A DNA stretch of 64,000 nucleotides from Deltaproteobacteria bacterium (GCA_029262375.1 JAJCZM010000050.1:1-64000), one strand, 5' to 3'; shown: positions 49,675 through 60,000, counted from the first letter of the stretch. Program-made: numbers and translations. The notes: generated from the sequence alone by a model not told the origin.

Positions 49675-50624
49675 GGCTTGAACTCGAGCTGGGAGAGACT
49701 GAAATCGTAGTCACTCAATTCGGCACGGGGGTCGAGCTTTTCCAGGTACATCAGGGTGTGGGTCTCCTCGAGGAGGTTCGTCATCTTACTCTCGGTCGCA
49801 ACCCATGCGCCGCCGAACTCTTTGATCTTATCGGCCCGCGACGTGAGCTCTTTCGACATCACACCGACCGAGTCCCAGTAGCGCGCCTTGATGGGAACGT
49901 AGTGATCCTTCTCGAGCCAGAGCATGCTTCTCGTGTAACTCGATCGAGACGAGGATTTCATCACGGCATCCACGACGTAGACCGGAACTCCGTCGATCTC
50001 CTCGTCGGCTAGCCGCTTGAAGTGCCCGTCCTCCACATCGTCGACCGTCAGCAGAAAGTCGTCGAAGCTGAAGTCGGTACCGGCGATCGTTTGTCCCGCA
50101 AGCGACATTCGCGCCGTGCGGCCTCGATGCGGCGAGTACATGAACTGCTCATCGTCGAGCTCATCATGATGAACGTAGAGATACGACGTATGACGCATCT
50201 CGAACGGCCCCGTGAGCTTGAGTATGGTCTTCGACTCGATATCGTCGACCGGCTCATCGTTCTCGTCTCGGTAGTCGCGCCATTTAAGCCAGAAGTTGAC
50301 CCGTTGCTCGTTTCCCGCTGGGTCCTTCGAAACCGAATAGCTCTCTTGGTAGGCGGACTCGAGCTTGCGACGGTTCTTCAGGAATCGGTCGTACAGATCC
50401 TGACCGCTCAGCGCGCCACCCTCGGGCAATGATGCGTCCAATTCTTCGACCGTAGGTGTCTGAATCAGCCCCGGGCTGCCGGATACGACGACCTCGGACT
50501 TTGCGGCATCGGCCTCTTTCGCTTCGGCCTGGGCGGCCTGCGGCTTTTCGACATCCGCCGCGGGCAGCGAAGTCGAGCTCGCCAACAACAGGACAGCGAC
50601 AGTTGCGGTGACGGCAGCGTACAT
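49671..50624 (-). CDS. Outer membrane lipoprotein-sorting (LolA-like) protein
   Basis: Signal peptide; LKLTGPFEMRHTSYLYVHHDELDDEQFMYSPHRGRTARMSLAGQTIAGTDFSFDDFL...YVVDAVMKSSSRSSYTRSMLWLEKDHYVPIKARYWD. Confidence 0.88.
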   Translation of the reverse strand: MYAAVTATVAVLLLASSTSLPAADVEKPQAAQAEAKEADAAKSEVVVSGSPGLIQTPTVEELDASLPEGGALSGQDLYDRFLKNRRKLESAYQESYSVSKDPAGNEQRVNFWLKWRDYRDENDEPVDDIESKTILKLTGPFEMRHTSYLYVHHDELDDEQFMYSPHRGRTARMSLAGQTIAGTDFSFDDFLLTVDDVEDGHFKRLADEEIDGVPVYVVDAVMKSSSRSSYTRSMLWLEKDHYVPIKARYWDSVGVMSKELTSRADKIKEFGGAWVATESKMTNLLEETHTLMYLEKLDPRAELSDYDFSLSQLEFKP

Positions 50625-50681
50625 CGCTTCAGTATGGCCTGGCCGGCGTGCGCATCAAGGACTCGAGCCCCTTCGGTACCG

Positions 50682-51920
50682 CTACGCACCCTCCTGCAAC
50701 AGACCACGCGCAATATGGATCGTCTGCATCTCGTCGGTACCGGCGTAGATCTGCAAGACCTTCGCATCGCGGCACAGCTGCTCGACCTGATACTCCGACA
50801 TGTACCCGTTGCCACCGAACACCTGCACCGCTTCGAGGCATACTTCCATGCAGGCTTGAGCGGCGTACAATTTCATGGCCGAGGCTTCCGCCAAAGAAGG
50901 ACGTCTGCCGTGCGCAACCATTTCGATGTGACGGAACACCATGTTCTGGATGTTCATGCGCGCGACTTCCATCTTCGCCAACTTGAGTTGTATCAATTGA
51001 TACTCACCAATCGGCTTGCCGAACTGAACCCGGGTTCGCGCATACTCCACGCTGAGCTTGAGCGCCTGCTCGACGATGCCCAGCGCCATCGCTGCGACGC
51101 CGCTTCGTTCGGTCGAGAAATTGTCCTTCGCTCCTTCGCGAGACGGTGATTCTTCGGTCTCGCCCAGCAGATTCTCCTTGGGAACACGTACGTCCTCGAG
51201 GAACAATTCACCGGTCGGCGAGGAGTGCATCCCCATCTTGCGCAGCGGCTTCGACTGCACGAGGCCAGGCGTGCCTTTCTCCAACACGAACGTCAGTACC
51301 TTGCGCTCCTCGACGGGACCGCCGTCGTCGAGCTTGCAGATGAAGATGATGGTGTCGGCGTATGGCCCGTTGGTGATGAAGGTCTTGCTACCGTTGAGCA
51401 CGTACTCATCGCCGTCACGCCGCGCCACCGATTTCATGCCGCCGAACGCGTCGGAACCCGAGCCCGGCTCGGTAATCGCCCACGCGCCGATCTTGTCGAG
51501 CGTAAGCAGGTCGAGTCCCCAGCGTTCCTTCTGGCGAATCGTACCTTTCGACATGATCGAGCCGCCCGCCAACCCCATGCTCACACCCATCGCCGTGATG
51601 AGTCCGGGGGAGTAGCGACACAACTCGATGATCGGGATGATCTGCATGGCCGCGGCTTCGGCAGCTTCTTCCGGGTCGACTTCCTTCTTCCTTTCTTCGA
51701 CCGCCTCGCCCGCGGCGATACGCTTGTCGCGCGCAATCTGCTTCTCGAAGCGAGCCCGCGCCACGTCGTCGATACCGAACGTCTTGTACATCTTGCGCAA
51801 GACGTCGTACGGAGGCGTATCGCCGTGCTCCAATTCTTCGATGTTCGGCGCGATTTCGCTGTCTACGAACTTGCGAAACGCATCGCGCATCATCAGGCCT
51901 TGCTCGCTCCAATCGATCAT
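50682..51920 (-). CDS. Acyl-CoA dehydrogenase
   Basis: GAWAITEPGSGSDAFGGMKSVARRDGDEYVLNGSKTFITNGPYAD; C-terminal QVFGGNGYMSEYQVEQLCRDAKVLQIYAGTDEMQ. Confidence 0.95.
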   Translation of the reverse strand: MIDWSEQGLMMRDAFRKFVDSEIAPNIEELEHGDTPPYDVLRKMYKTFGIDDVARARFEKQIARDKRIAAGEAVEERKKEVDPEEAAEAAAMQIIPIIELCRYSPGLITAMGVSMGLAGGSIMSKGTIRQKERWGLDLLTLDKIGAWAITEPGSGSDAFGGMKSVARRDGDEYVLNGSKTFITNGPYADTIIFICKLDDGGPVEERKVLTFVLEKGTPGLVQSKPLRKMGMHSSPTGELFLEDVRVPKENLLGETEESPSREGAKDNFSTERSGVAAMALGIVEQALKLSVEYARTRVQFGKPIGEYQLIQLKLAKMEVARMNIQNMVFRHIEMVAHGRRPSLAEASAMKLYAAQACMEVCLEAVQVFGGNGYMSEYQVEQLCRDAKVLQIYAGTDEMQTIHIARGLLQEGA

Positions 51921-52041
51921 ACTGCTGTCCTCTGAGTTGGGAGATCGGAGCCCGACAACCGATGGGTCGTCCAAGTCGTCCGAAATGGCCCGAAGTCTTT
52001 AAAAGATAGTTGCGCGCAGTATTGGTGCGCAACGCGAAGTG

Positions 52042-53460
52042 TCAAGTGCGCTCGAGAAGTGCTGCCACTCGGTCGGTCAACGCGCCGGCCGTCTCGGAGT
52101 CCGTTCCGCCGGCGCGGCGAATTCGGTTGAACAACGCGCCTATCGTGTCACGCTCACGCGCGTCCAACTTTCCGCTGGGACCGACTCGTCGTTCCTCCTC
52201 GCCCGGCGAGAGCACGAGAGCGGCCCGCACCGCATGCGCTCGCCCGCTCACCGCGATCGCGTGCAGGATCGCTCGATCCAGTACGAGCCAAGCGAAGTTC
52301 GCGTCGCTCACGGGCCCTATGATCGCAACGCGCCCCCCCAACGGGCGTCCGACCACTTCTACTCGCGCCGCATTGCGCGCACCGAAGTACGACGACAGCC
52401 CACCGACGAGACCCCCGATTACCGTACCGGCGAGGAACGACGTTCCACCGCTGAGCGCGTCGAGCGTACCGCCTACGGCCGCGCCTCCGACCGCGCCTGC
52501 TCGCGCAAGCTGCCACTGATCCAAGCCGAGCACCCTCCAGGTTTTCTGCGAGAACAGATCGGTGGTAATCGCGTCCTCGGCCAGATCATCCTCGCGACGC
52601 TCCAAGGCGTCATGATGGTACAGCAGTTCGACATCGCGGCGCTGCCGTCGCTCGCGCTCGCGCATGGCGGCGCGAAACTCTTCATTCCATTCGCGCTCTT
52701 TCGCCTTGTGGTCGTCGAACTCGCCGGCCGGTCGCTCAATCGTCATCGTCAGTGCATCGACGAGCATCTCACTAATCGCACGTGCGGACTCACGCCGACG
52801 CTCATCCCAGTCGGCCTGCAACATCGCGATCGATTGATCCAAGGCGTCAATAGCAGACGGATCGAGTTCCCGAAAAGCGCGCAACAGAGCCAAACGTTCT
52901 TCGAAACCGCTGGTGTGCGCATCGAATGGACGCACGATACTGAAGTACTGATCGAGAGCGCGGCGCCACTCGGCTTCGTAGTCGTCGCTTCCGATTCGGT
53001 TCACCAGCGCCATGCGCGGGCGCCCCGTCCAACGCAAAATCTCCATCTCGGCTTCGTAGTTCGGTCGGTACGGCTTCGACGCGTCGACAACGTAGAGAAT
53101 TCCGGCACCGGCGAGAATGGGAGCGAGCAATTCGCATTCCTCGGGAAACTCCCCTGTCGCAGAAAACGTTCGGACAAATTGCTCGACGAGTTGCGCGCGA
53201 TCGGCGGCCGACGTCTCGCGTTCTTGCAGCCAGAGCAGAACGGCGCCGGCGTCTTCAAACCCGGGTGTATCGACGATCGTAAACAAAGTGCGCCCGCCTA
53301 CGCGCAAACGAAACTCCTGGCATGACCGCGTCGAACGCGGGGCAGGGTCGACCCGTACTGCGTCGTCCTCGGTGAAGGTCGACACGATGCTCGACTTGCC
53401 CTTGTTGACTCGTCCGACGACCGCGAAGCGCGCGAACTCGTCGCGCGGCTGTGCGCTCAC
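52042..53460 (-). CDS. GTPase with DUF3482-like C-terminal region
   Basis: FAVVGRVNKGKSSIVSTFTEDDAVRVDPAPRSTR...TIVDTPGFEDAG; Gly-rich GGAAVGGTLDALSGGTSFLAGTVIGGLVGG. Confidence 0.85.
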   Translation of the reverse strand: MSAQPRDEFARFAVVGRVNKGKSSIVSTFTEDDAVRVDPAPRSTRSCQEFRLRVGGRTLFTIVDTPGFEDAGAVLLWLQERETSAADRAQLVEQFVRTFSATGEFPEECELLAPILAGAGILYVVDASKPYRPNYEAEMEILRWTGRPRMALVNRIGSDDYEAEWRRALDQYFSIVRPFDAHTSGFEERLALLRAFRELDPSAIDALDQSIAMLQADWDERRRESARAISEMLVDALTMTIERPAGEFDDHKAKEREWNEEFRAAMRERERRQRRDVELLYHHDALERREDDLAEDAITTDLFSQKTWRVLGLDQWQLARAGAVGGAAVGGTLDALSGGTSFLAGTVIGGLVGGLSSYFGARNAARVEVVGRPLGGRVAIIGPVSDANFAWLVLDRAILHAIAVSGRAHAVRAALVLSPGEEERRVGPSGKLDARERDTIGALFNRIRRAGGTDSETAGALTDRVAALLERT

Positions 53461-54971
53461 GACGACCCTCCGTCGTCGACGAATAGGTACGGATCACCGA
53501 GCCCGGCGAGGTGTCGGCGCCACACGACAACGTCGCTGGCGTCGACACGATCGATAGCCTCATCATCACTCGACGTCGTCGATGACAATCGCCCCACGAG
53601 CAGGACGACGATCGGCGTCGTCGCGGGAATACGCTCGCGCAGTCCGGAGAGCATCCGGCCCAGTGCACGCGTCGGAGCTTCCCACGCTTCGGCCACGATG
53701 ACGTAACCGTCCTCACGGCCCGGATCCACACGCGCGGGATCGGCGGGAGCATCCGCCACCGCGACTTCGGTGCAGCGCGTGCGTCGCTTCACCAGTACGG
53801 CGACCCGTTCGTGGTCCAGCGGTACATCCGCCCAGAGGTAGGCACGACAGCGACCTTGCACTGACCCCGCAACGCCCACAGGCGCCGCCACTAGCGTTGT
53901 CGCGCCGCCGCGATCGGCGTCACCAGCCCACCCCTGTGTCAGACGCTGATACGCGGCCCGAGCATCGCCATGATCGAACTCGAGACTCGCCGCCAGCTGA
54001 CGTCCACGACGCTCGGCGAACATCCAGAGCAGCACGCGCGGCAGTAGCCCGTACGCCAGGAGTGAGGCGAAAAGAAAAGGCCACCAGTCTCCTAAGAATG
54101 CAGGGTCGTACTGACCGCCCGGGTAGTAACGACTGGCCGCTACCAGCTCGATCGATGGCACGGCGTCCTTGGCCCAGGCCCACGGAGCACTCAGATACGT
54201 GGCCGCGCGATGTACGGTCGCGGCTTCGACATCGAGCGTCGTGCTCCAAGCGAACGCGAGGGCGCGGACGGTAACGGCATACAGCGACGCCGCAAGTGCT
54301 CCTGCGTTGAAAGCCACCGCCCCGCGCTGAGTGATGCCGAGCAGCCGCCAGCGTTCGGCTTCGCCGTAGATTGCGCTCCACGCCTTGAGCGCGCCGGTAT
54401 CGGCGCCGGTGGATTCACCAAGCCGGCCCAGCACCGCATCGAACCCCGCCCGCCGCAGCCCCAGCTCGCGCAAGGCGGCATGCAATGGCCCAAGCGGTGA
54501 GATTCGGCCGCGTACTCGCTGTGGCAGCATCGTAACGACGGCCAATGCAGACAGGAGCAGCTGAAGGCCGACGAGAACCGCGAGATAGGAGATCACGTTC
54601 ACCGGATCTCCCCCGTCGTAGCGTAGCAGCGCCAACGCAGCAGACGCCCCGGAGACCAGTCCGATCAACACCAAAACGAAGCCGCTCAGACGATAGGCGG
54701 CGGCAAGTCGCCGCCCCGGAGTGGACGCCGGCTGAGGATGCAGTGCCTCTATCCAGCGCAACAGAACCTCGGCGCGAGAGTCCGGCACGCCCTCGGCGCA
54801 GATCGCGGCACCGATCTTCTCGTCACGCCGTCGCACTTCTATGGGATCTGCGTGACGATCCTCACGCAGCTGTAACTCAAGATCGACGAGTTCGCCTAGA
54901 TCCAACGAGATCCGGCGCGCGTGGGACTGCTCGGCCATAGGATGAGGCCGGTGCAGCCGGCCAATCTGCAA
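53457..54971 (-). CDS. DUF2868-like membrane protein
   Basis: Several TM; stop overlaps start of adjacent GTPase (ATGA-type overlap); DUF2868/DUF3482 pairing. Confidence 0.75.
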   Translation of the reverse strand: MQIGRLHRPHPMAEQSHARRISLDLGELVDLELQLREDRHADPIEVRRRDEKIGAAICAEGVPDSRAEVLLRWIEALHPQPASTPGRRLAAAYRLSGFVLVLIGLVSGASAALALLRYDGGDPVNVISYLAVLVGLQLLLSALAVVTMLPQRVRGRISPLGPLHAALRELGLRRAGFDAVLGRLGESTGADTGALKAWSAIYGEAERWRLLGITQRGAVAFNAGALAASLYAVTVRALAFAWSTTLDVEAATVHRAATYLSAPWAWAKDAVPSIELVAASRYYPGGQYDPAFLGDWWPFLFASLLAYGLLPRVLLWMFAERRGRQLAASLEFDHGDARAAYQRLTQGWAGDADRGGATTLVAAPVGVAGSVQGRCRAYLWADVPLDHERVAVLVKRRTRCTEVAVADAPADPARVDPGREDGYVIVAEAWEAPTRALGRMLSGLRERIPATTPIVVLLVGRLSSTTSSDDEAIDRVDASDVVVWRRHLAGLGDPYLFVDDGGSS

Positions 54972-55011
54972 GCTGACACATCCGGAGCGAGCGGAAAAGT
55001 GTTGAGGAGAC

Positions 55012-55054
55012 GGTGGAGCCCGTCGCGCCCCCTGCAGGCGCGGCAGGCTCCACC
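55012..55054. repeat. Compound inverted repeat / strong hairpin
   Basis: GGTGGAGCC...GGCTCCACC 9-bp outer arms enclosing GCGCC...GGCGC. Confidence 0.75.
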
Positions 55055-55440
55055 GAGATGGGAGAGACCGGAGAAGCAGATATTCGGTGCGACCGTGCCG
55101 CGACAGCTCTCAGATGTTCGCGAGGTTCCAGCCCGGTGGCAGCATCCCCCTGCCGCCATTCGGGTCGTAGTACCTCGCACTGCACCCTCGAGACCGCCGA
55201 CGAACTCCCCGTCGGCCATCGTGCACCGCATTTCGCACTTCTTCAGCGACAATAATGAAGCAACAGACGTGCCACCTCTGCGGACCAATCCGGGCGCGCA
55301 TAACCACTGAATTACAAAGAACTTTCTACGCCCCCACCAAGACCTTCCGCTCCGCCCTAGGTGAACACCCTGATTGGGCCATCAGGGAACCGCCCCTTCC
55401 AGCGTCAGCTGCGTGGCACTTGTACAAAACCGCAACGGCG

Positions 55441-56322
55441 CTACGCAGGACGGCGCGCGACCAGCACGCCCGAAAGGATGATCACAAGCGCCGCGACGGC
55501 ACTGACCGATAGCGGTTCTCCGAGGGCAAGCACTCCACCGAGGAACGCGACCACGGGGATGAAGTAGTTCATCATCGAGACGAACGACGCGCCGGCGGAC
55601 ACGATGATGCGGTAGTAGATGAGCATCGCCAAAGCTGTAGAAACAACGCCCTGCCAGACGGCGGCAAACGTAGAACTCGCGGTAGCGCCGGCCAGCGATT
55701 GGCCGACGGTAGGAGCGGTGAGCAAGAGCATGAGAACCGATGACGCGACCATCGTGCAGGCAGAGGTCACCAACGGCGGTGTCTGCGGCAGACGACGCGC
55801 GAGGATCGTATTGATCGCGTAACCGATCGCTCCTGCGCCGATCGCCAACTGACGTGTAAGTAAGCTCGCCCCGCCGCCGAGTCTCAAAAGGAACTCCGGA
55901 CCGATCAGCAAACAAACGCCGGCAAACCCCAGGCTGAAGCCCGCGGCCTTCGATCGCGTCATCCGTTCGCCCACGACGAGGAAATGCGCGAGGACGATCG
56001 TCGTGAGCGGCATGGTCGCCATGAGGATCCCCGCAACGCCGCTGTCAACGCGCTCTTGTCCCCAGGTAATCAGGTAGAACGGAAGCGCATTGCCAAGCGC
56101 CGCCATCGCGACGAACGAAAACCAGCGAGCGTCCACCAGCGGCAACCGAAGTCCGCGCAGATAGACGAGCGGTACGAGAATAACCGCAGCAATCACCAGG
56201 CGGATGGTCACTACCGCCTCGGGGGCGAGCGAAGCTACGCTCACTTTGTTGAACTGAAACGACGTCCCCCAGATCAAAGAGAGACATGCGAGAAGGATCC
56301 AATCGGATCGGCGCGCCGTCAT
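55441..56322 (-). CDS. EamA/DMT family transporter
   Basis: DWILLACLSLIWGTSFQFNKVSVASLAPEAVVTIRLVIAAVIL; ten TM. Confidence 0.92.
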   Translation of the reverse strand: MTARRSDWILLACLSLIWGTSFQFNKVSVASLAPEAVVTIRLVIAAVILVPLVYLRGLRLPLVDARWFSFVAMAALGNALPFYLITWGQERVDSGVAGILMATMPLTTIVLAHFLVVGERMTRSKAAGFSLGFAGVCLLIGPEFLLRLGGGASLLTRQLAIGAGAIGYAINTILARRLPQTPPLVTSACTMVASSVLMLLLTAPTVGQSLAGATASSTFAAVWQGVVSTALAMLIYYRIIVSAGASFVSMMNYFIPVVAFLGGVLALGEPLSVSAVAALVIILSGVLVARRPA

Positions 56323-56384
56323 GTGGAAACTACCATCGACACTTTACCATTGGAGCTTGATCATTGGAGCTCACGTGTGGCGCC

Positions 56385-56987
56385 TCACTTGCTGTCGCAC
56401 TCGAGGGCGCGCCACAGGTACCAACTTCCCACGCTTCGATAAGGTTGCCACGGCTGCGCGAGAGATCGCATACGCTGCGCGCTCGGTTCCTTTCGCAGCC
56501 CGTACACGCGCTGGAAGCCCTGGCGGATCCCCAGGTCTCCGATCGGCAACACGTCGGGACGACCGAGGACGAACATGAGAAACATCTCGGCCGTCCACGC
56601 CCCTACCCCTTTGACTTCGCACAAGGCCGCCACGACGGCTTGATCGTCGAGTCCCGACATCCGCTCGAGGCGAAGGCTGCCGCTGTCCACTCGATCCGTG
56701 AGGTCACGAACGTAGGAGATCTTCTGGCGTGATAGTCCGCAGGCGCGAAGATCGGCGTCGGCCATTCCCGAAAGCCGTTCGGCAGTAACGTAGCCGCCCG
56801 CCGCCAGGCGCACCCGCTCGTTGATCGCGCGGGCCGCGGCAGTCGAGACCTGTTGCCCGATGATCGCTCGAACCAATGCCGAGTAGCGTCCGCGACGCAT
56901 CGTCATGCCACAGGGGCCGACCGCTTCGATCACGTCGGCCATGCGATCGTCCACGCTCGCTATATGTTCGGTCGCCGCAAGCAGCAT
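56385..56987 (-). CDS. DNA-3-methyladenine glycosylase II-like (HhH-GPD)
   Basis: ALVRAIIGQQVSTAAARAINERV...VAALCEVKGVGAWTAEMFLMFVLGRPDVLPIGDLGIRQGFQRVYG. Confidence 0.93.
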   Translation of the reverse strand: MLLAATEHIASVDDRMADVIEAVGPCGMTMRRGRYSALVRAIIGQQVSTAAARAINERVRLAAGGYVTAERLSGMADADLRACGLSRQKISYVRDLTDRVDSGSLRLERMSGLDDQAVVAALCEVKGVGAWTAEMFLMFVLGRPDVLPIGDLGIRQGFQRVYGLRKEPSAQRMRSLAQPWQPYRSVGSWYLWRALECDSK

Positions 56988-57108
56988 CTAGAACCGCGTA
57001 TCACGGCCGCGCGACGCTCGCCAAGCCGTAGCCGTTTCGCGTTCCGTTGCGATCCTACTAAAGTGCTCGGCGATCGCGGGCCGTCACGCCCGTCGCAGGA
57101 GGAAACAG

Positions 57109-57879
57109 GTGAAAGATCTCTTCTCAGTGGCCGGCAAGACTGTTCTCATTACCGGTGGGACACGTGGCATCGGTTTGATGATCGCGCGCGGATTCGTAGA
57201 ACACGGCGCCGACGTCACGATCGCGTCGCGCAGCAAAGATGCCTGCAATGAAGCCGTCGCGGAGCTGTCGCAATACGGCATATGCAAGGCGATCCCGGCA
57301 GATCTGGGCACTGAAGACGGCTGCAAAGCACTTGCGACCGCCTTCGCGGCCACGTCGAAGAAGCTCGACGTGCTCGTAAATAATGCCGGCGCCAACTGGG
57401 GCGCACCTATCGAGGAATACCCCGACTCGGCCTGGGACAAAGTGATGGCGCTCAACGTCAAAGCGATCTTCCATCTCACGCGCACCTGCTTACCGTTGCT
57501 CTACGAAAGTGCGTCTGCCGACGCCCCGGCGCGCATCATCAACGTAGGATCCATTGACGGGCTGCACGCACCGGACCTCGAAACGTACGCGTACTCGTCG
57601 AGCAAAGCGGCCGTCCACCACCTGACTCGCACGTTGGCCAAACGACTCGCGCGCGAGCACATCACCGTCAACGCGATCGCACCGGGACCGTTCCCCAGCA
57701 AGATGATGAAGGCCACGCTCGAAGACTTCGGCGAAGCAATCGTATCCGCCGTACCATTGCGACGAATCGGCGAGCCGGAAGACATGGCGGGTGTTGCCCT
57801 GTATCTCGGCTCGCGTGCAGGGGCCTACGTGACGGGAGCGATCATCCCCGTCGATGGCGGGATGTCAACGACTCTCTAG
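57109..57879 (+). CDS. SDR family oxidoreductase
   Basis: VLITGGTRGIGLMIARGFVEHGADVTIASR; YSSSKAAVHHLTRTLAKRLAREHITVNAIAPGPFPSKM. Confidence 0.95.
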   Translation: MKDLFSVAGKTVLITGGTRGIGLMIARGFVEHGADVTIASRSKDACNEAVAELSQYGICKAIPADLGTEDGCKALATAFAATSKKLDVLVNNAGANWGAPIEEYPDSAWDKVMALNVKAIFHLTRTCLPLLYESASADAPARIINVGSIDGLHAPDLETYAYSSSKAAVHHLTRTLAKRLAREHITVNAIAPGPFPSKMMKATLEDFGEAIVSAVPLRRIGEPEDMAGVALYLGSRAGAYVTGAIIPVDGGMSTTL

Positions 57880-57906
57880 GTCACGCGCCGCACATTGGTC
57901 AGGGGG

Positions 57907-58509
57907 TTACTCGGAGGGATCGTCCGCGTGCTTGCCGGCATCCCAGCCGCGCGCTGACAGGTTGTTGGATGCGAACCCGAGCGGATCGTTCTCCAATTGC
58001 GTCGCCATGGTGTCGTTCCAACGATTGAGCCAGCCGAATAGTGAGATGACCGCGACCAGCTCGACAACCTCGATATCGTCGAAGTACTTGCGAAGCTCCG
58101 CGAACTGCTCGTCGGTGGTCGCGTTCGGCACGAACGCGGAGTCGCGGGCGACACGTAGCGCCGCGCGCTCGGCCTCTGAGAAGAGCGGACTGTTCTCGAA
58201 CTCAAACGCCGCATCGCGCTTCTCGGGTGGCACACCGACGCGCTCGGAAGAATGCGCAGTGTGAGCCTGACAATAGCGGCAACCCGCTGCGTTGCTCGCA
58301 ACGAAGGCAACCAGTTGCTTGAGGTCGGGTGGCAACGTGCCACCGACCAAGACCGCCGAACTGAGCTCGGCGAATGCCTTGAGTAGGTCGGGACGTCGTC
58401 CCATCGTAAGCATGCTATTGGGCACGAACCCCATGCCCCCCTCAACGATCTTGAAGAACTCCTCGAACTGGGCGAGTTCCTCGCGCGCGATCGGGTCTAT
58501 CCTCGGCAT
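57907..58509 (-). CDS. AhpD-like / carboxymuconolactone decarboxylase family protein (Cys form)
   Basis: ALVAFVASNAAGCRYCQAHTAHSSERVG-type CxxCxxxH motif (GCRYCQAHTAH). Confidence 0.9.
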   Translation of the reverse strand: MPRIDPIAREELAQFEEFFKIVEGGMGFVPNSMLTMGRRPDLLKAFAELSSAVLVGGTLPPDLKQLVAFVASNAAGCRYCQAHTAHSSERVGVPPEKRDAAFEFENSPLFSEAERAALRVARDSAFVPNATTDEQFAELRKYFDDIEVVELVAVISLFGWLNRWNDTMATQLENDPLGFASNNLSARGWDAGKHADDPSE

Positions 58510-58665
58510 TCGTATGGTCCTCCTGTACGCATCGCCACTGTCGTAGACGAGCCGGCCAGATGATGAAAGTACCAGGCGATAGCTACATCGCGCCTTGGCT
58601 ACCTGCCTAATTCTCCCCCACTGCGTCTTTTGTCCTCTTGTTCCGGCGCTGCGCCTGCATCAAAA

Positions 58666-60000
58666 ATGGAACTGCGCAGACCTCGTACTGCGACCGTCAC
58701 CATGGCACAGCACACAGCAGCTCAGTCAACCGTGAGCGGTTCGCTCGAACTCGTCGCGGATTCGTTGACCTTCCCTTCCAGCCTGACGATCTCCGATGAG
58801 GGCGTGATCTTCATCGGTGAGTCCGGCGTACCCTTCTGCGACGGGGCGCCGTCAGGCCGCGTTTGGCGCCTACACGAGAGCGGCAGCCGCGAACTCGTAG
58901 CGGATGAATTGGGCCGCCCGCTAAACGGCGTCACCTGGCACGACGATGCCCTGTTCGTCTCGGTCGGCGACGACCCGGGCCGAATCGAGCGGATCGATGC
59001 CGACGGCTCCCGCCGAGTAATCGTCGACGACCTACCGGGCCCCGGCAACTACCACGTCAACATGACCGTGTTCGGTCCGGACGGGAAGCTGTACTTCAGC
59101 CAAGGGTCGATGACGAACATGGGCATCATCGGCCTCGATGCGTACGAGCTCGGCTGGCTCAAACGTCTGCCACACGCCCACGACATTCCTGGGAGCGACA
59201 TCACTCTCACCGGCTTCGACGCAACCTCACCGGACCCGTTCGGCGACGAAGGCGATACGATCGAGACCGGCGCGTTCGCCAATTTCGGATCTACGCATCC
59301 GCCTGGCACGCGCATCGCTGCAGCCCTTCCCTGTACGGCGGCCATCATGCGCTGCAACCCCGACGGCACCGATCTAGAACTGGTCGCTTGGGGAATCCGC
59401 AACGGCTACGGGCTCGGCTTTCTACCGGACGGCCGCCTCATCGTGACCGATCAAGGATCGGACGACCGCGGCAGCCGCCCCATCGGCGACGTGCCGGACC
59501 TGCTCTTCGAAGTTCGCGAGGGACGCTGGTACGGCTGGCCCGACTACATAGGTGGGGAACCGGTCATCGACCCGGCGTATCGACCGTTGCGAGGCGAGCC
59601 GCTTGAGTTCGTCCTATCGAACCACGAGGAGCTCGGTGAGCCCGAGCAGGCGCTCGCGCGCTTCCCCACCCATGTCGCCGCCGTCAAGTTCGACGTTGCA
59701 CCGAGTGGCCACGCATACGCGGGACAGCTCTATGTCGCGCTGTTCGGTGACGAGCGTCCTATGACCGCCCCCGAAGGGCCCGAGGCCGGTCGATCAGTGG
59801 TTCGGATAGATCCAAGCGACTGGAGCATGCACGACGTGTTCGAGGGGCCGCTTCACCGGCCGATCGACATTCGTTTCCACCCCGTCACGGGCGAGATGTA
59901 CATACTGGATTTCGGACGATTCGAGATGGACGCCGAACGCGGGGTCGTAGCAGAGGCTGCGACCGGCTCTCTGTGGCGCGTCGTGAACGCCGGTTCGTGA
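58666..60000 (+). CDS. SMP-30/glucose-sorbosone dehydrogenase-like beta-propeller protein
   Basis: GLGFLPDGRLIVTDQGSDDRGSRPIGDVPDLLFEVREGRWYGWPDYIGGEPVIDP. Confidence 0.82.
   Translation: MELRRPRTATVTMAQHTAAQSTVSGSLELVADSLTFPSSLTISDEGVIFIGESGVPFCDGAPSGRVWRLHESGSRELVADELGRPLNGVTWHDDALFVSVGDDPGRIERIDADGSRRVIVDDLPGPGNYHVNMTVFGPDGKLYFSQGSMTNMGIIGLDAYELGWLKRLPHAHDIPGSDITLTGFDATSPDPFGDEGDTIETGAFANFGSTHPPGTRIAAALPCTAAIMRCNPDGTDLELVAWGIRNGYGLGFLPDGRLIVTDQGSDDRGSRPIGDVPDLLFEVREGRWYGWPDYIGGEPVIDPAYRPLRGEPLEFVLSNHEELGEPEQALARFPTHVAAVKFDVAPSGHAYAGQLYVALFGDERPMTAPEGPEAGRSVVRIDPSDWSMHDVFEGPLHRPIDIRFHPVTGEMYILDFGRFEMDAERGVVAEAATGSLWRVVNAGS

Noticed and set aside
52039-53325. 428-aa plus-strand ORF opposite the DUF3482-type GTPase
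   Set aside because: Antisense of a clear GTPase with P-loop and DTPGFE motif.
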